This document shows positions 23,016 to 31,412 of a DNA stretch of 54,763 nt, in pieces. Under the pieces are notes generated by a model. It was not told where the DNA came from and ran no database searches. It worked only from the letters and a program-made list of their open reading frames with translations. The stretch's first letter is position 1; every line of letters begins with the position of its first letter. The DNA comes from Gammaproteobacteria bacterium. GTDB taxonomy: Bacteria; Pseudomonadota; Gammaproteobacteria; SZUA-152. The translations under genes and the position numbers were made by a program. Location: NCBI GenBank assembly GCA_032250735.1, contig JAVVEP010000020.1:1-54763 (forward strand), written 5' to 3'.

Positions 23016-24116
23016 ATGCGACGCCTCACACCCTGCTCCCGCCTGCTTGCGACCACCTTTGTCTTCCTGCTGGCTGTCGGCTTTGCCGCCCAGGCCGCGA
23101 CCAAGCCCGAGGGAAAGTTTTTTGGTGGAATGAATACCGAATACCCGAGCTGGTTTAAAGACAGCTTTCTCGATCTGCAGGAGGATGTCCGCGAGGCCAC
23201 GGCGGCCGGCAAGCGGCTGGTGGTGTTTTTCCACCAGGATGGCTGCCCCTATTGCAACGCCCTGGTGGAGCGAAATTTCGCCCAGAAGGAGATCGCCGAA
23301 AAGGCGCAACAGAACTTCGATATCCTCGCCATCAACATGTGGGGCGACCGCCCGGTGACCCATGTCGACGGTACACAGCATACGGAAAAGACCCTGGCCG
23401 AGGCCCTAAAGGTGCAATTCACGCCGACTGTGCTGTTCTTTGATGAGCAGGGCAAGGTCGCCCTGCGGATCAATGGCTACCATGCCCCGCAACGCTTCAG
23501 CCTGGATCTGGATTACGCGGCAAAACACAACGACACGCAGCTCAGTTACCGGGAATTTATCAAGACGAATCTGCCGGCCACCCAGAGTAGCAAGACGCTG
23601 CACAGCGAAGGCTTTTTCAGCCCGGACAGCTTTGACTATTCGGCCAAGGTGAATAAGAACGGTCGCCCGTTCGCCGTGTTTTTCGAGCAGAAAGACTGCC
23701 CGAACTGCGATCGCCTACACACCAAGATTCTGCCGGATCCGGAGTTGCGGAGTGTCATCAAACAGTTCGACAACACACAGCTGGACATGTGGTCCACCAC
23801 ACCGATAGTCACCCCCGAGGGCGAGAAGATGACCGCCCGCGAGTGGGCCGGCAAGCTGGATATTAAATTCGCGCCCTCTATCGTGGTGTTCAACAGTGAA
23901 GGCAAAGAGGTGATTCGCTCCGAGGCCTTTTTCAAGGTGTTCCACACCCAGGGCATCTTTCATTACGTGCTCAGTGAGTCCTACAAAAAACAGCCGAGTT
24001 TCCAGCGTTACCTGGCCGACTATGCCGACCATTTCAGGGAACAGGGACGCGATGTGGATATCTGGCGCTTCGCCGATGAGAAGGTCGGTGAAGGCAAGGC
24101 GGCAGGGGCTGAGTAG
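23016..24116 (+). CDS. Periplasmic double thioredoxin-fold protein (SoxW-like)
   Basis: A 366-residue exported protein: signal peptide 1-28 (ending AAQA), then two thioredoxin-like domains. Domain 1 (about 50-160) has the active site C77-P-Y-C80 in VVFFHQDGCPYCNA. Domain 2 (about 195-330) has C228-P-N-C231 in AVFFEQKDCPNCDR. Both have the fold's cis-Pro segment (QFTPTVLFF, KFAPSIVVF). This matches SoxW/thioredoxin-SoxW proteins that keep sulfur-oxidation or cytochrome-maturation proteins reduced. No sox genes are nearby. The ribosome-binding site AAGGA precedes the ATG. The internal duplication with two different CxxC pairs is notable. Confidence 0.85.
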   Translation: MRRLTPCSRLLATTFVFLLAVGFAAQAATKPEGKFFGGMNTEYPSWFKDSFLDLQEDVREATAAGKRLVVFFHQDGCPYCNALVERNFAQKEIAEKAQQNFDILAINMWGDRPVTHVDGTQHTEKTLAEALKVQFTPTVLFFDEQGKVALRINGYHAPQRFSLDLDYAAKHNDTQLSYREFIKTNLPATQSSKTLHSEGFFSPDSFDYSAKVNKNGRPFAVFFEQKDCPNCDRLHTKILPDPELRSVIKQFDNTQLDMWSTTPIVTPEGEKMTAREWAGKLDIKFAPSIVVFNSEGKEVIRSEAFFKVFHTQGIFHYVLSESYKKQPSFQRYLADYADHFREQGRDVDIWRFADEKVGEGKAAGAE

Positions 24117-24135
24117 CCGTCAGCCGGTATGACGG

Positions 24136-24167
24136 GGTTCCCCGGCCGCGGTGTGCGCCGGGGATCC
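24136..24167 (+). terminator. GC-rich hairpin after the thioredoxin-fold gene
   Basis: GGTTCCCCGGC (24136-24146) pairs with GCCGGGGATCC (24157-24167) with one mismatch and a 10-base loop. It lies 20 bp after the stop. No clear T-tract follows, so a terminator role is likely but not certain. Confidence 0.5.
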
Positions 24168-24263
24168 TGCAGTAGAAGTGCCGTTAGTGTAATTACCCGT
24201 CGGCAGACCCCTGAGATCGAAGCCGTCCAGCGTGTCGATTTATCGTTTCATCACCGTGTCGTT

Positions 24264-24980
24264 TTACTGGGCCGCCAGGGTTGTAGCCTGGCGGATTTTC
24301 AGCGCCCGTTCCTGCGCCTGACGAAGCTCACGGGGTGACAGGGCCGTTTTAATGACATCGCGCTTTTGTGAGGCCACAGCGAAACCCTGCGCGGCGGCCG
24401 CGTCAAACCAGGCATAGGCCGCAACCAGATCCCGCTGCACGCCCTTGCCGGTTTCGTACAGCCAGCCCAGATTGTTTTGTGCCTGCACGTGCCCCTGTGC
24501 GGCGGCCTTCTGATACCAGTCCACCGCCTTGGCGTAGTCCTTCTTTATTCCCCGCCCCTGCTCGATCATCACCGCCAGATCATATTGCGCGGAACTCACC
24601 CCCTGCTCCGCCGCCCGCCGAAACCACCGCACGGCCTCGCGATAATTCTGCGGCACCCCGGTGCCGGCATCAAAGGATACCGCCAGATTATATTGTGCGT
24701 AGGGATTACCCTGCTCCGCTGCCTGACGGTAATAGGCAACGGATTTTCCCAGGTTCTTGGGCACACCCTTGCCGAGTTCGTACATCATGCCCATCAGGTT
24801 ACTGGCATCAGGATTGCCCTGCTCCGCCAGGGGTATGGTCAGGTTATAGGCGGTCTTGAAATCACCGGCGTGATAGGCACTGAGCCCCCTTTCCAGCGGA
24901 TCGGCCTCCTCCGCCTGCGCCTGACTCACCACCGCCAGGACCATTGCACACACTACCGCTGTCATCAAACGAAACACCAT
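24264..24980 (-). CDS. Exported Sel1-repeat protein
   Basis: A 238-residue protein with a signal peptide (about 1-23, ending AQA) and four to five Sel1-like repeats of 36 residues (about 40-200), each with the pattern A-x-x-x-G-x-x-x-A-Q-x-x-L-G/A and a G-x-G-V turn (for example GNPYAQYNLAVSFDAGTGVP). Such alpha-solenoids are protein-interaction scaffolds; the partner is unknown. I chose the ATG at 24980, which has GGGGGGAGGA just upstream and gives a proper signal peptide; the ATG at 25040 adds 20 unlikely residues. It is convergent with the thioredoxin-fold gene and divergent from the TatD-family gene. Confidence 0.85.
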   Translation of the reverse strand: MVFRLMTAVVCAMVLAVVSQAQAEEADPLERGLSAYHAGDFKTAYNLTIPLAEQGNPDASNLMGMMYELGKGVPKNLGKSVAYYRQAAEQGNPYAQYNLAVSFDAGTGVPQNYREAVRWFRRAAEQGVSSAQYDLAVMIEQGRGIKKDYAKAVDWYQKAAAQGHVQAQNNLGWLYETGKGVQRDLVAAYAWFDAAAAQGFAVASQKRDVIKTALSPRELRQAQERALKIRQATTLAAQ

Positions 24981-25103
24981 CAGACGTCCTCCCCCCCAGA
25001 GTTGAGCGCCTGATTGTAACGAGAAAGGCAAAAACTGCAAAATGTGGCCCCATCCGCCAGGGTGCCGATGCTGTCAGGGTCGCAATCAGGCTAAAATGCA
25101 CCG

Positions 25104-25871
25104 ATGAATCTGATAGATACCCATTGCCATATCGACCTGCCCGCCTTTGATGAGGATCGTGCAGCGGTGCTCAGGCACTGCCGGCAACTGGGCATCTCAC
25201 ACATTGTCGTCCCCGGGGTGGTGGCGCAAAACTGGGAAAGGCTGCAACAGCTGTGCGATGCAAACCCCATGCTGCACGCATGTTTCGGCCTGCACCCGGT
25301 GTTCCTGGCGCGACATACTGCCGGTGACATTGCTGCACTGGCGCAACGGATAGAACACCATCGGCCCATCGCCGTGGGTGAAATCGGCCTGGATTATGCG
25401 GTGGATGGGCTGGATCACGGCCTCCAGCAAGCCCTGTTTGATGACCAGCTGGCCATTGCCGCCGATGCCTCGCTACCGGTAGTGCTGCACGTGCGGAAAT
25501 CGCATGATGCGGTGCTCGCGAGCCTGAAAAAGGCCCGCGTCAAAGGCGGCATCTGTCATGCGTTTAACGGCAGCCTGCAACAGGCTGATCGCTATATCGA
25601 GTTGGGTTTCAAGCTCGGCTTCGGTGGTATGCTCACCTATGAACGCTCACACAAACTGCAGCGCCTCGCCAGGCAGTTACCCATCGAGGCCATTGTGCTG
25701 GAAACGGATGCACCCGACATGACCGTCGCCAGCCATCATGGTGAGCGTAACAGCCCGGAGTACCTGCCCGAATGCCTGCAGGCACTGGCGGACGCCCGGG
25801 GTGAAGACATTCAGGTCCTGGCCGCACAGACCACGGCCAATGCAGAGGCGGTATTTGGTTTTGCACAATAA
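25104..25871 (+). CDS. TatD-family metal-dependent hydrolase (YjjV-like DNase)
   Basis: A 255-residue TIM-barrel hydrolase. The N-terminal DTHCHIDLPAF supplies the HxH metal pair (H7, H9). GEIGLDY, VLHVRKSHD, CHAFNGSLQQA and LETDAPDM follow as the other family blocks. Members are 3'-5' exonucleases or deoxyribonucleases; YjjV-like ones are less studied. It is followed 41 bp later by tcdA on the same strand. Confidence 0.9.
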   Translation: MNLIDTHCHIDLPAFDEDRAAVLRHCRQLGISHIVVPGVVAQNWERLQQLCDANPMLHACFGLHPVFLARHTAGDIAALAQRIEHHRPIAVGEIGLDYAVDGLDHGLQQALFDDQLAIAADASLPVVLHVRKSHDAVLASLKKARVKGGICHAFNGSLQQADRYIELGFKLGFGGMLTYERSHKLQRLARQLPIEAIVLETDAPDMTVASHHGERNSPEYLPECLQALADARGEDIQVLAAQTTANAEAVFGFAQ

Positions 25872-25912
25872 CGAGCGAATGATCCCGGACAACAGTATGA
25901 GAGTTCATTTTT

Positions 25913-26713
25913 ATGTCAGCAGATAAAGATTTTGCGGCACGTTTCGGCGGCATTCAGCGGCTCTATGGCGTTAAGGCGACCTCGATCATTCGCAACCTGC
26001 ACGTGTGTATCGTCGGCCTCGGCGGCGTCGGTTCCTGGGCGGTCGAAACGCTGGCGCGTACCGGCGTTGGCCGGCTGACACTCATAGATTACGACACGGT
26101 GTCCAAAAGCAATATCAACCGCCAACTGGCGGCTCTAGACACGACCGATGGCGAAAAAAAATCCACGGTCTTGCAGCAGCGTGTGGCCGGGATCAATCCC
26201 TATTGTGAGTGCCGAATCATTGATGATTTTCTGACCGTAGAAAATCTGGATGAACTGATTTCGCTGGCTCAGGGATATGACTATGTGATCGACGCCATCG
26301 ACAGCATCAAATTCAAGTCAGCCATGATTTACCACTGCCGGCGCAACAAAATACCCATTGTCACCACCGGCGGCGCCGGCGGCCTGACCGATCCCCTGGC
26401 GGTAAAGGTCAGTGACCTGTCGCGCACCTATAATGATCCCCTGGCGGCAAAGGTGCGTTCGCAGTTGCGCAATGAACACAACTTTCCACGCAATGCCAAA
26501 CGCGGTTTCAGGGTGGAGTGCGTGTTTTCCAGCCAGCAACCCGTCTATCCAAAGGCGGATGGTTCGGTCAGCCACCAGAAGCCGGGGATCCACGGCATCT
26601 CCCTGGATTGCTCGATGGGATACGGCTCGGCAACGGCGGTTACGGCTACCTTTGGCAATGTGGCGGCCTCGCGGGTAATCAATAAAACGCTGCATAAACA
26701 CATAAAGGACTAG
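25913..26713 (+). CDS. tcdA: tRNA threonylcarbamoyladenosine dehydratase
   Basis: A 266-residue E1/ThiF-like enzyme that converts t6A37 in tRNA into the cyclic form ct6A using ATP. The nucleotide-binding loop is GLGGVGSW (about 35-42), followed by LIDYDTVSKSNINRQLAAL, where the E1 Arg and Lys residues lie. DYVIDAIDSIKFK and TTGGAGGLTDP are also present. Length and motifs are standard. It starts with a TTTTT-rich leader and weak ribosome-binding site. It is probably cotranscribed with the TatD-family gene. Confidence 0.93.
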   Translation: MSADKDFAARFGGIQRLYGVKATSIIRNLHVCIVGLGGVGSWAVETLARTGVGRLTLIDYDTVSKSNINRQLAALDTTDGEKKSTVLQQRVAGINPYCECRIIDDFLTVENLDELISLAQGYDYVIDAIDSIKFKSAMIYHCRRNKIPIVTTGGAGGLTDPLAVKVSDLSRTYNDPLAAKVRSQLRNEHNFPRNAKRGFRVECVFSSQQPVYPKADGSVSHQKPGIHGISLDCSMGYGSATAVTATFGNVAASRVINKTLHKHIKD

Positions 26714-26827
26714 GCTTTACAGCCGGCGTGCCAGACGGCGACAATAGCAGCATGTGGCATCGACTGCCTTGCTGATGTCATTCAGAACCATTTGAAGAAA
26801 TAGCTTATCACCAGGGAGTCACCTAAC

Positions 26828-27673
26828 GTGGAACTCAGCCCACAAGAATTTCTTGATTCAGAGAACAAACGCGTTACCTTGCTGGGAATGTCGGGGGTGG
26901 GAAAGACACGTCTCGCCTCTATTCTCCGCGGACAGGGCTGGTTCCATTATTCGGGTGATTACCGTATCGGCACCCGTTATCTGGATGAGCCCATTCTGGA
27001 TAACATCAAGATGCAGGCCATGCAGGTGCCCTTTTTGCGTGACCTGCTGCGTTCGGATTCCATTTATATCTGCAACAACATCACCGTCGATCACCTCAAA
27101 CCCGTGGCGACGTTCATGGGAAAACTGGGCGACCCCAGTCAGGACGGGCTGGATTTGCGCGAATTCAAACGCCGCCAGACGCTGCACCACGCCGCAGAAA
27201 TCGCTGCCATGAACGATGTCCCGGATTTCATCCATAAGGCGCAGGCAATTTATGGTTACAAACACTTTATCAATGATGCCGGCGGCAGCGCCTGTGAACT
27301 TGATGACCCCACTGTAATGAAAAAACTGGCGCGGCATACGGTGATCCTCTACATCCAGGCCAGCAAACAGGATGAAGAAAAGCTAATTCAGCGGGCAGAG
27401 AAGGCGCCGAAGCCATTGTATTACCGCGAGTCCTTTCTGGACGAAATGCTGGAGATTTACCTGCACGAAAACAGGCTGGAGTATGTTTCCCTGATCAATC
27501 CGGATGATTTTGTACGCTGGGTCTTTCCGCGGCTGTTCCACTCCAGGATTCCCCGCTACCAGGCGATTGCGGACCAGTACGGTTACACCATCACCACGGA
27601 AGAACTGGCCGGGGTCACGACAGAGGAAGACTTTGTACAGCTGGTGGCCAAGGCCATCGAGCGGAAGACATAA
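26828..27673 (+). CDS. P-loop ATPase of unknown role
   Basis: A 281-residue protein starting with GTG behind a GGGAG ribosome-binding site. Walker A is G20-M-S-G-V-G-K-T27, preceded by the beta strand RVTLL. The HYSGDYRIGTRYL segment after it resembles the substrate-binding side of small-molecule or nucleotide kinases. A possible Walker B-like hydrophobic strand (HTVILYIQASKQDEE) lies near 175. There is no membrane segment or signal. I cannot assign the substrate. It stands between tcdA and the MetA-family gene on the same strand; a palindrome follows its stop by 11 bp. Confidence 0.8.
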   Translation: MELSPQEFLDSENKRVTLLGMSGVGKTRLASILRGQGWFHYSGDYRIGTRYLDEPILDNIKMQAMQVPFLRDLLRSDSIYICNNITVDHLKPVATFMGKLGDPSQDGLDLREFKRRQTLHHAAEIAAMNDVPDFIHKAQAIYGYKHFINDAGGSACELDDPTVMKKLARHTVILYIQASKQDEEKLIQRAEKAPKPLYYRESFLDEMLEIYLHENRLEYVSLINPDDFVRWVFPRLFHSRIPRYQAIADQYGYTITTEELAGVTTEEDFVQLVAKAIERKT

Positions 27674-27683
27674 CACCGACTAC

Positions 27684-27715
27684 TTGTACTGGCGCTGGTG
27701 CCAGCGCCAGTACAA
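27684..27715. terminator. Perfect 32-bp palindrome after the P-loop gene
   Basis: Two 15-base arms, TTGTACTGGCGCTGG and CCAGCGCCAGTACAA, flank the two bases TG. As RNA it would form a long stem with a tiny loop. No T-tract follows. It may be a terminator, or a DNA-binding site for control of the downstream metA-like gene, whose start is 77 bp further on. Confidence 0.5.
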
Positions 27716-27792
27716 ACCACGTTGATAGCAGGCATGGCATTACCAACCATGTCAGTACCAACCAAAGCACAACAGGGTTCCATAACCACACT

Positions 27793-28860
27793 ATGCCATT
27801 AGTCGCCAACTCATCATTGCCCACCTTTGATCGCCTTCGCGCCGAAGGCGAAACGGTGCTGGACTCAGCCCGTGCCCAGAAGCAGGATATCCGGGAAATT
27901 CATATTGGCCTGTTAAATATGATGCCCGATGCCGCGCTTGAGGCAACCGAGCGTCAGTTTTATCGCCTGGTGAATGAAAGCAACCAGATTGCACAGTTTC
28001 ATATGCACCCCTTTAGTCTGCCGCAACTGGTGCGGGGCGAAAAGGCGATCGAACACATCAACAGACATTATGAAACCTTCGAGTCGATTCGGCAGGAGGG
28101 TCTTGATGCGCTGATTATTACCGGCGCCAATGTCACCCACCCCAATCTGGCCGATGAGGATTTCTGGCAGCCACTGATTGAGGTCATTGAATGGGGCTAT
28201 AACAACGTCGCATCCATTTTATGTTCGTGTCTGGCGACGCATGCGGTCATGGAATTCCGCTACCGGCAAAAACGCACGCGACTGGCGCATAAGTGCTGGG
28301 GGGTGTTTTCCCATGTGGTTGTGGACCGCCATCATCCGCTGGTCAATGGGATCAATACCCGGTTCGATGTCCCCCATTCACGCTTTAATGAAATCTCACG
28401 CCGCCAGTTTGATGAGTCAGGCTTGCGCGTGCTGGTCGAGAGCAAGGAGATCGGCGTGCACCTGGCGGTAAGTGAAGACCTTTTCCGGATTGTCTTTTTT
28501 CAGGGCCATCCGGAATACGACATCAATAGTCTGTTGAAGGAATATAAACGCGAGGTACTGCGTTTTATCGGCCAGCAGCGGGATGATTACCCGCCTTTTC
28601 CCGACAATTATTTTTCGCTGCAGGTACAGGCCATCCTCAATGAGTACCGGCAGAAAGTCCTGACGGCAATCGCCAAGCAGCTCAGCCTGCCGGAGTTCCC
28701 GGAGAAGCTGATCCGTGGCCTATTGCATAACACCTGGCACGACTCCGGCGAGGCGGTTATCAACAACTGGATCGGTCGCGTTTATCAAACCACCAACAAT
28801 GACCGCAAGAAACACTTCATGGACGGTGTCGACCCCAACGACCCGCTCGGTATACGTTAA
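27793..28860 (+). CDS. metA: Homoserine O-acyltransferase, MetA family
   Basis: A 355-residue class-I glutamine-amidotransferase-fold enzyme that activates homoserine, normally with succinyl-CoA or acetyl-CoA, as the first committed step to methionine. The nucleophile elbow is CSCLATHAV with likely catalytic C146. The catalytic His-Glu comes from FFQGHPEYD. KCWGVFSHVV and FDVPHSRFNEI are family blocks. The elbow differs from the E. coli form (ICWGAQA), placing it in the longer proteobacterial subgroup. Acyl-donor choice cannot be read reliably. No other methionine genes are adjacent. Confidence 0.88.
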   Translation: MPLVANSSLPTFDRLRAEGETVLDSARAQKQDIREIHIGLLNMMPDAALEATERQFYRLVNESNQIAQFHMHPFSLPQLVRGEKAIEHINRHYETFESIRQEGLDALIITGANVTHPNLADEDFWQPLIEVIEWGYNNVASILCSCLATHAVMEFRYRQKRTRLAHKCWGVFSHVVVDRHHPLVNGINTRFDVPHSRFNEISRRQFDESGLRVLVESKEIGVHLAVSEDLFRIVFFQGHPEYDINSLLKEYKREVLRFIGQQRDDYPPFPDNYFSLQVQAILNEYRQKVLTAIAKQLSLPEFPEKLIRGLLHNTWHDSGEAVINNWIGRVYQTTNNDRKKHFMDGVDPNDPLGIR

Positions 28861-28888
28861 CCCGCAGTCTTTCCGATGAGGATCGTGT

Positions 28889-29599
28889 ATGAAATCCGGT
28901 GAAAAATTCGCGCTACGTCTAGTGATCATCGCCTTCCTCGCGATCGCGGGATTCACTGTCTACCTTGAACTGGATTACCGGAAAAATTCACCACTGGCGA
29001 AACCCGCGCCGGTCGTGGAAGAGAACAGGTTTGCCGAAAACAGGGCAGACGAGGCTGCCGTGCCAAAAGGGATTATTCCAACCGGAATGAACCCGGATGA
29101 TTTGCCGGAGCCCGATAGTCGCGGCGCCACCGTATTGACCCTGTACTGTGCCCAATGTCATGAACTGCCGACGCCGGCAATGCATAGCGCTGCGGAGTGG
29201 CCGGCCATTCTGACCAGAATGCAGTCACATCTACTGGCGTCGAAAAAGGGGATGTTGGGCCGCATTATTCAGCCGCCCGAAAGGGACTGGCTGATTCTGG
29301 GTGACTATCTGGTGACGAACGGGCAGCGTTCCCTGGACCCCCTGCAATACACCGATCTCAGTACGGCATCGGGCCAGGCATTTGTGTCGACCTGCTCCCA
29401 ATGCCATGCGGCGCCGGCACCGGAATCACATACCAAAACCGAGTGGCCCCGCGTCGTACTGCGAATGAAGTCAAACATGCTGGCGGCAAATATACCGACG
29501 CCGGAACAGGACACCCTGCTTACCATCATTGATTATCTGCAACAGCACAGCACCGGCCTCAACCGAGCCGGTCCGAGTGATGCCGGCCAAAGTCACTAA
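28889..29599 (+). CDS. Membrane-anchored diheme cytochrome c
   Basis: A 236-residue protein with an uncleaved-looking N-terminal membrane segment (about 9-26). Two heme-binding CxxCH sites follow (CAQCH near 90 and CSQCH near 170), each in an internally duplicated domain. After each CxxCH comes a matching pattern: about ten residues, then EWP, then an RM or RMKSNM segment whose Met could be the distal heme ligand. It would be anchored in the inner membrane and face the periplasm. It follows metA by 28 bp on the same strand, though a functional link is not apparent. Confidence 0.85.
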   Translation: MKSGEKFALRLVIIAFLAIAGFTVYLELDYRKNSPLAKPAPVVEENRFAENRADEAAVPKGIIPTGMNPDDLPEPDSRGATVLTLYCAQCHELPTPAMHSAAEWPAILTRMQSHLLASKKGMLGRIIQPPERDWLILGDYLVTNGQRSLDPLQYTDLSTASGQAFVSTCSQCHAAPAPESHTKTEWPRVVLRMKSNMLAANIPTPEQDTLLTIIDYLQQHSTGLNRAGPSDAGQSH

Positions 29600-29628
29600 T
29601 GCCTTTGTCTGCCGTACTTTCGCATCGC

Positions 29629-30021
29629 CTACTGCATCATTGTCTTCAGCTTCTCTTTGTCCTGCTCGGTAGGACGGTGATCGAGGTTGACGATAATCGC
29701 GGCGATCTCGCGTTCCTGCGGTGTCGACGCCTTGCTGTCGATCAGTTTTTTCAGCAAGGGGATATCCTGCGGCGAGGCCTGATGCTCAAGGTTCATCATC
29801 GCCCTTGCGATCACGCGTTCGTTTTCCGTGGTGCTCGACGCGCTGATAATCGTCTGCAACTCCTGTTTACCCTGCGGGCTGGGATAGTGTTTTAGACGAT
29901 GCATGATCTCCGCCATCTGGGCGATGGCGGATTTGCCGTGACCTTCCGCCGCAAAGCACCAGCCACCCAGTAAAAGGCTGGCGGCGAGTCCCATAATCGT
30001 AATAATCCTCATCATCTTCAT
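29629..30021 (-). CDS. Small exported helical protein of unknown role
   Basis: A 130-residue protein with a signal peptide (about 1-25, MKMMRIITIMGLAASLLLGG, then a cleavage site near FAAEG). The rest appears to consist of HEAT-like helical pairs in which the motif (E/Q)xxxIxxxIxxLxH(R/Q) recurs (NLEHQASPQDIPLLKKLI and NLDHRPTEQDKEKLKTMM). I do not recognise the family. It lies 26 bp downstream of adk on the same strand and could be cotranscribed with it. Confidence 0.75.
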   Translation of the reverse strand: MKMMRIITIMGLAASLLLGGWCFAAEGHGKSAIAQMAEIMHRLKHYPSPQGKQELQTIISASSTTENERVIARAMMNLEHQASPQDIPLLKKLIDSKASTPQEREIAAIIVNLDHRPTEQDKEKLKTMMQ

Positions 30022-30047
30022 GTCAGTCTCCTTTGACAGCGGCCGGT

Positions 30048-30698
30048 TTAACCGGCCTTGAGCTTGCTCTGAATCGCGGCAACGACCGCATCACTCGACA
30101 CCGCATCCACATTCACCAACAGCCCTTCTTTCTCATAAAAATCGGTCAATGGCGCGGTCTTTTCATTATAGGTTGCCAGACGATGGCTGATCGCCTCTTC
30201 CGTCTCATCTTCGCGCTGCACGACCTTGCTGCCACACTTGTCACAAATCCCCTCCACCTTGGGTGGCTGACTTTTGACATTGTAGATCGCCTGACAGGCC
30301 GGATTTTCACAGGTGCGACGTGTGGTCAGTCGATCAAGGATCACGTCGCGAGGCACTTGCAGATTGACCGCCATATCCAGGCTGACGCCGATCTCGGTGA
30401 GCAGGGTTTTCAACGCCTCGGCCTGGGGAATGGTGCGCGGAAAACCATCCAGCAAAAAGCCCTTTTGACAATCGGGCTCCTGAAGGCGATCGCGCATAAT
30501 GCCCATGATCAATTCGTCGGGCACCAGATCTCCCGCCTTCATGAAGGCATTGGCCTTTTGGCCCAGTTCGGTGCCGGCCTGTACCGCGCCGCGCAAAATG
30601 TCACCGGTGGAAATCTGCACCGAGCCGTCCAGCGCCGTGAGCATCTTTGCAACCGTTCCCTTTCCTGCACCTGGGGCACCTAACAAAATAATTTTCAT
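30048..30698 (-). CDS. adk: Adenylate kinase with zinc-binding lid
   Basis: A 216-residue long-form adenylate kinase (ATP + AMP to 2 ADP). The P-loop is GAPGAGKGT (7-15), with LDGFPRT at 84-89 and the LID at about 122-160. The LID carries four cysteines, C130, C135, C152 and C155. They form the zinc site usual in Gram-positive bacteria, where E. coli has a non-metal hydrogen-bond network. The first pair is spaced by four residues rather than two, so metal binding should be tested. The ATG start is preceded by GAGAGGAAAG. Confidence 0.93.
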   Translation of the reverse strand: MKIILLGAPGAGKGTVAKMLTALDGSVQISTGDILRGAVQAGTELGQKANAFMKAGDLVPDELIMGIMRDRLQEPDCQKGFLLDGFPRTIPQAEALKTLLTEIGVSLDMAVNLQVPRDVILDRLTTRRTCENPACQAIYNVKSQPPKVEGICDKCGSKVVQREDETEEAISHRLATYNEKTAPLTDFYEKEGLLVNVDAVSSDAVVAAIQSKLKAG

Positions 30699-31412
30699 AG
30701 AATCTTTCCTCTCCCGTGCGCCAAGGCGCTATTTAGTGTGAGTACTGCTTTATATTTTTTACTTAAAACGCATCGATTGTGCCTATCGTGACACCACGGC
30801 GCAATCTATTAGGATAGCTTAGAGGTATAGAGAATTATTTAATGAGATAGAACACCGTCCTGTTGGTGAGTTCGGTTCGTGTCTTAATGTGGGTATAAAC
30901 AGGCGGCCCTTAAATACCAAAAAGATCACCCCAATCCCACGGGCCGCAATCGCAAACCCGGCATCGATACAGAGGGGGAAATATGTTCTCCACCACCGCC
31001 CCCCTCTCACACCATCGCGCCGATGGATCATCGTGAATAAGATACAGACCCGGTTCCGGCAGAAGCCCGACGATGGGTTTTAAATTAATATCCATATTGT
31101 TATTGTTGATATATCCTGTGCGGCGGAAATCCGCTGGCATCAGCCGGTTTTCCCGGCGACCAAATCTGCCGCGGATAAAATATAGGTTTTGTATCGCAAA
31201 TTTACAGTTGTCTTGGGGTCATGTTTGCCACCCAACTGCCGATAATGAGGGGTGCGTCTAGTGAAATCCCCTAGCTATGCGGCAAGTCTCTTGGAGAGAC
31301 ATAAACCGACGGCCGGCCAGATATGCGGGGAGCATCATGTCACGTGAGTGATTAATGACAGGGAGTATCACATGGATCGAGACAGGGGCCTGCCAGGACA
31401 CAGGAAACCGGC
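30699..31412. other. Long intergenic region with clustered hairpins before the sensor kinase
   Basis: No convincing gene lies in this 714-bp stretch; short frames here lack ribosome-binding sites. The left half is AT-rich and should contain the adk promoter. The right half has three successive hairpins on the plus strand: CAGTTG (31205-31210) with CAACTG (31233-31238), AGGGG (31248-31252) with CCCCT (31268-31272), and GTCTC (31286-31290) with GAGAC (31296-31300) around the loop TTGGA. They may form a structured leader or a small RNA ahead of the kinase gene at 31413. I could not match them to a known riboswitch class. Confidence 0.4.
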
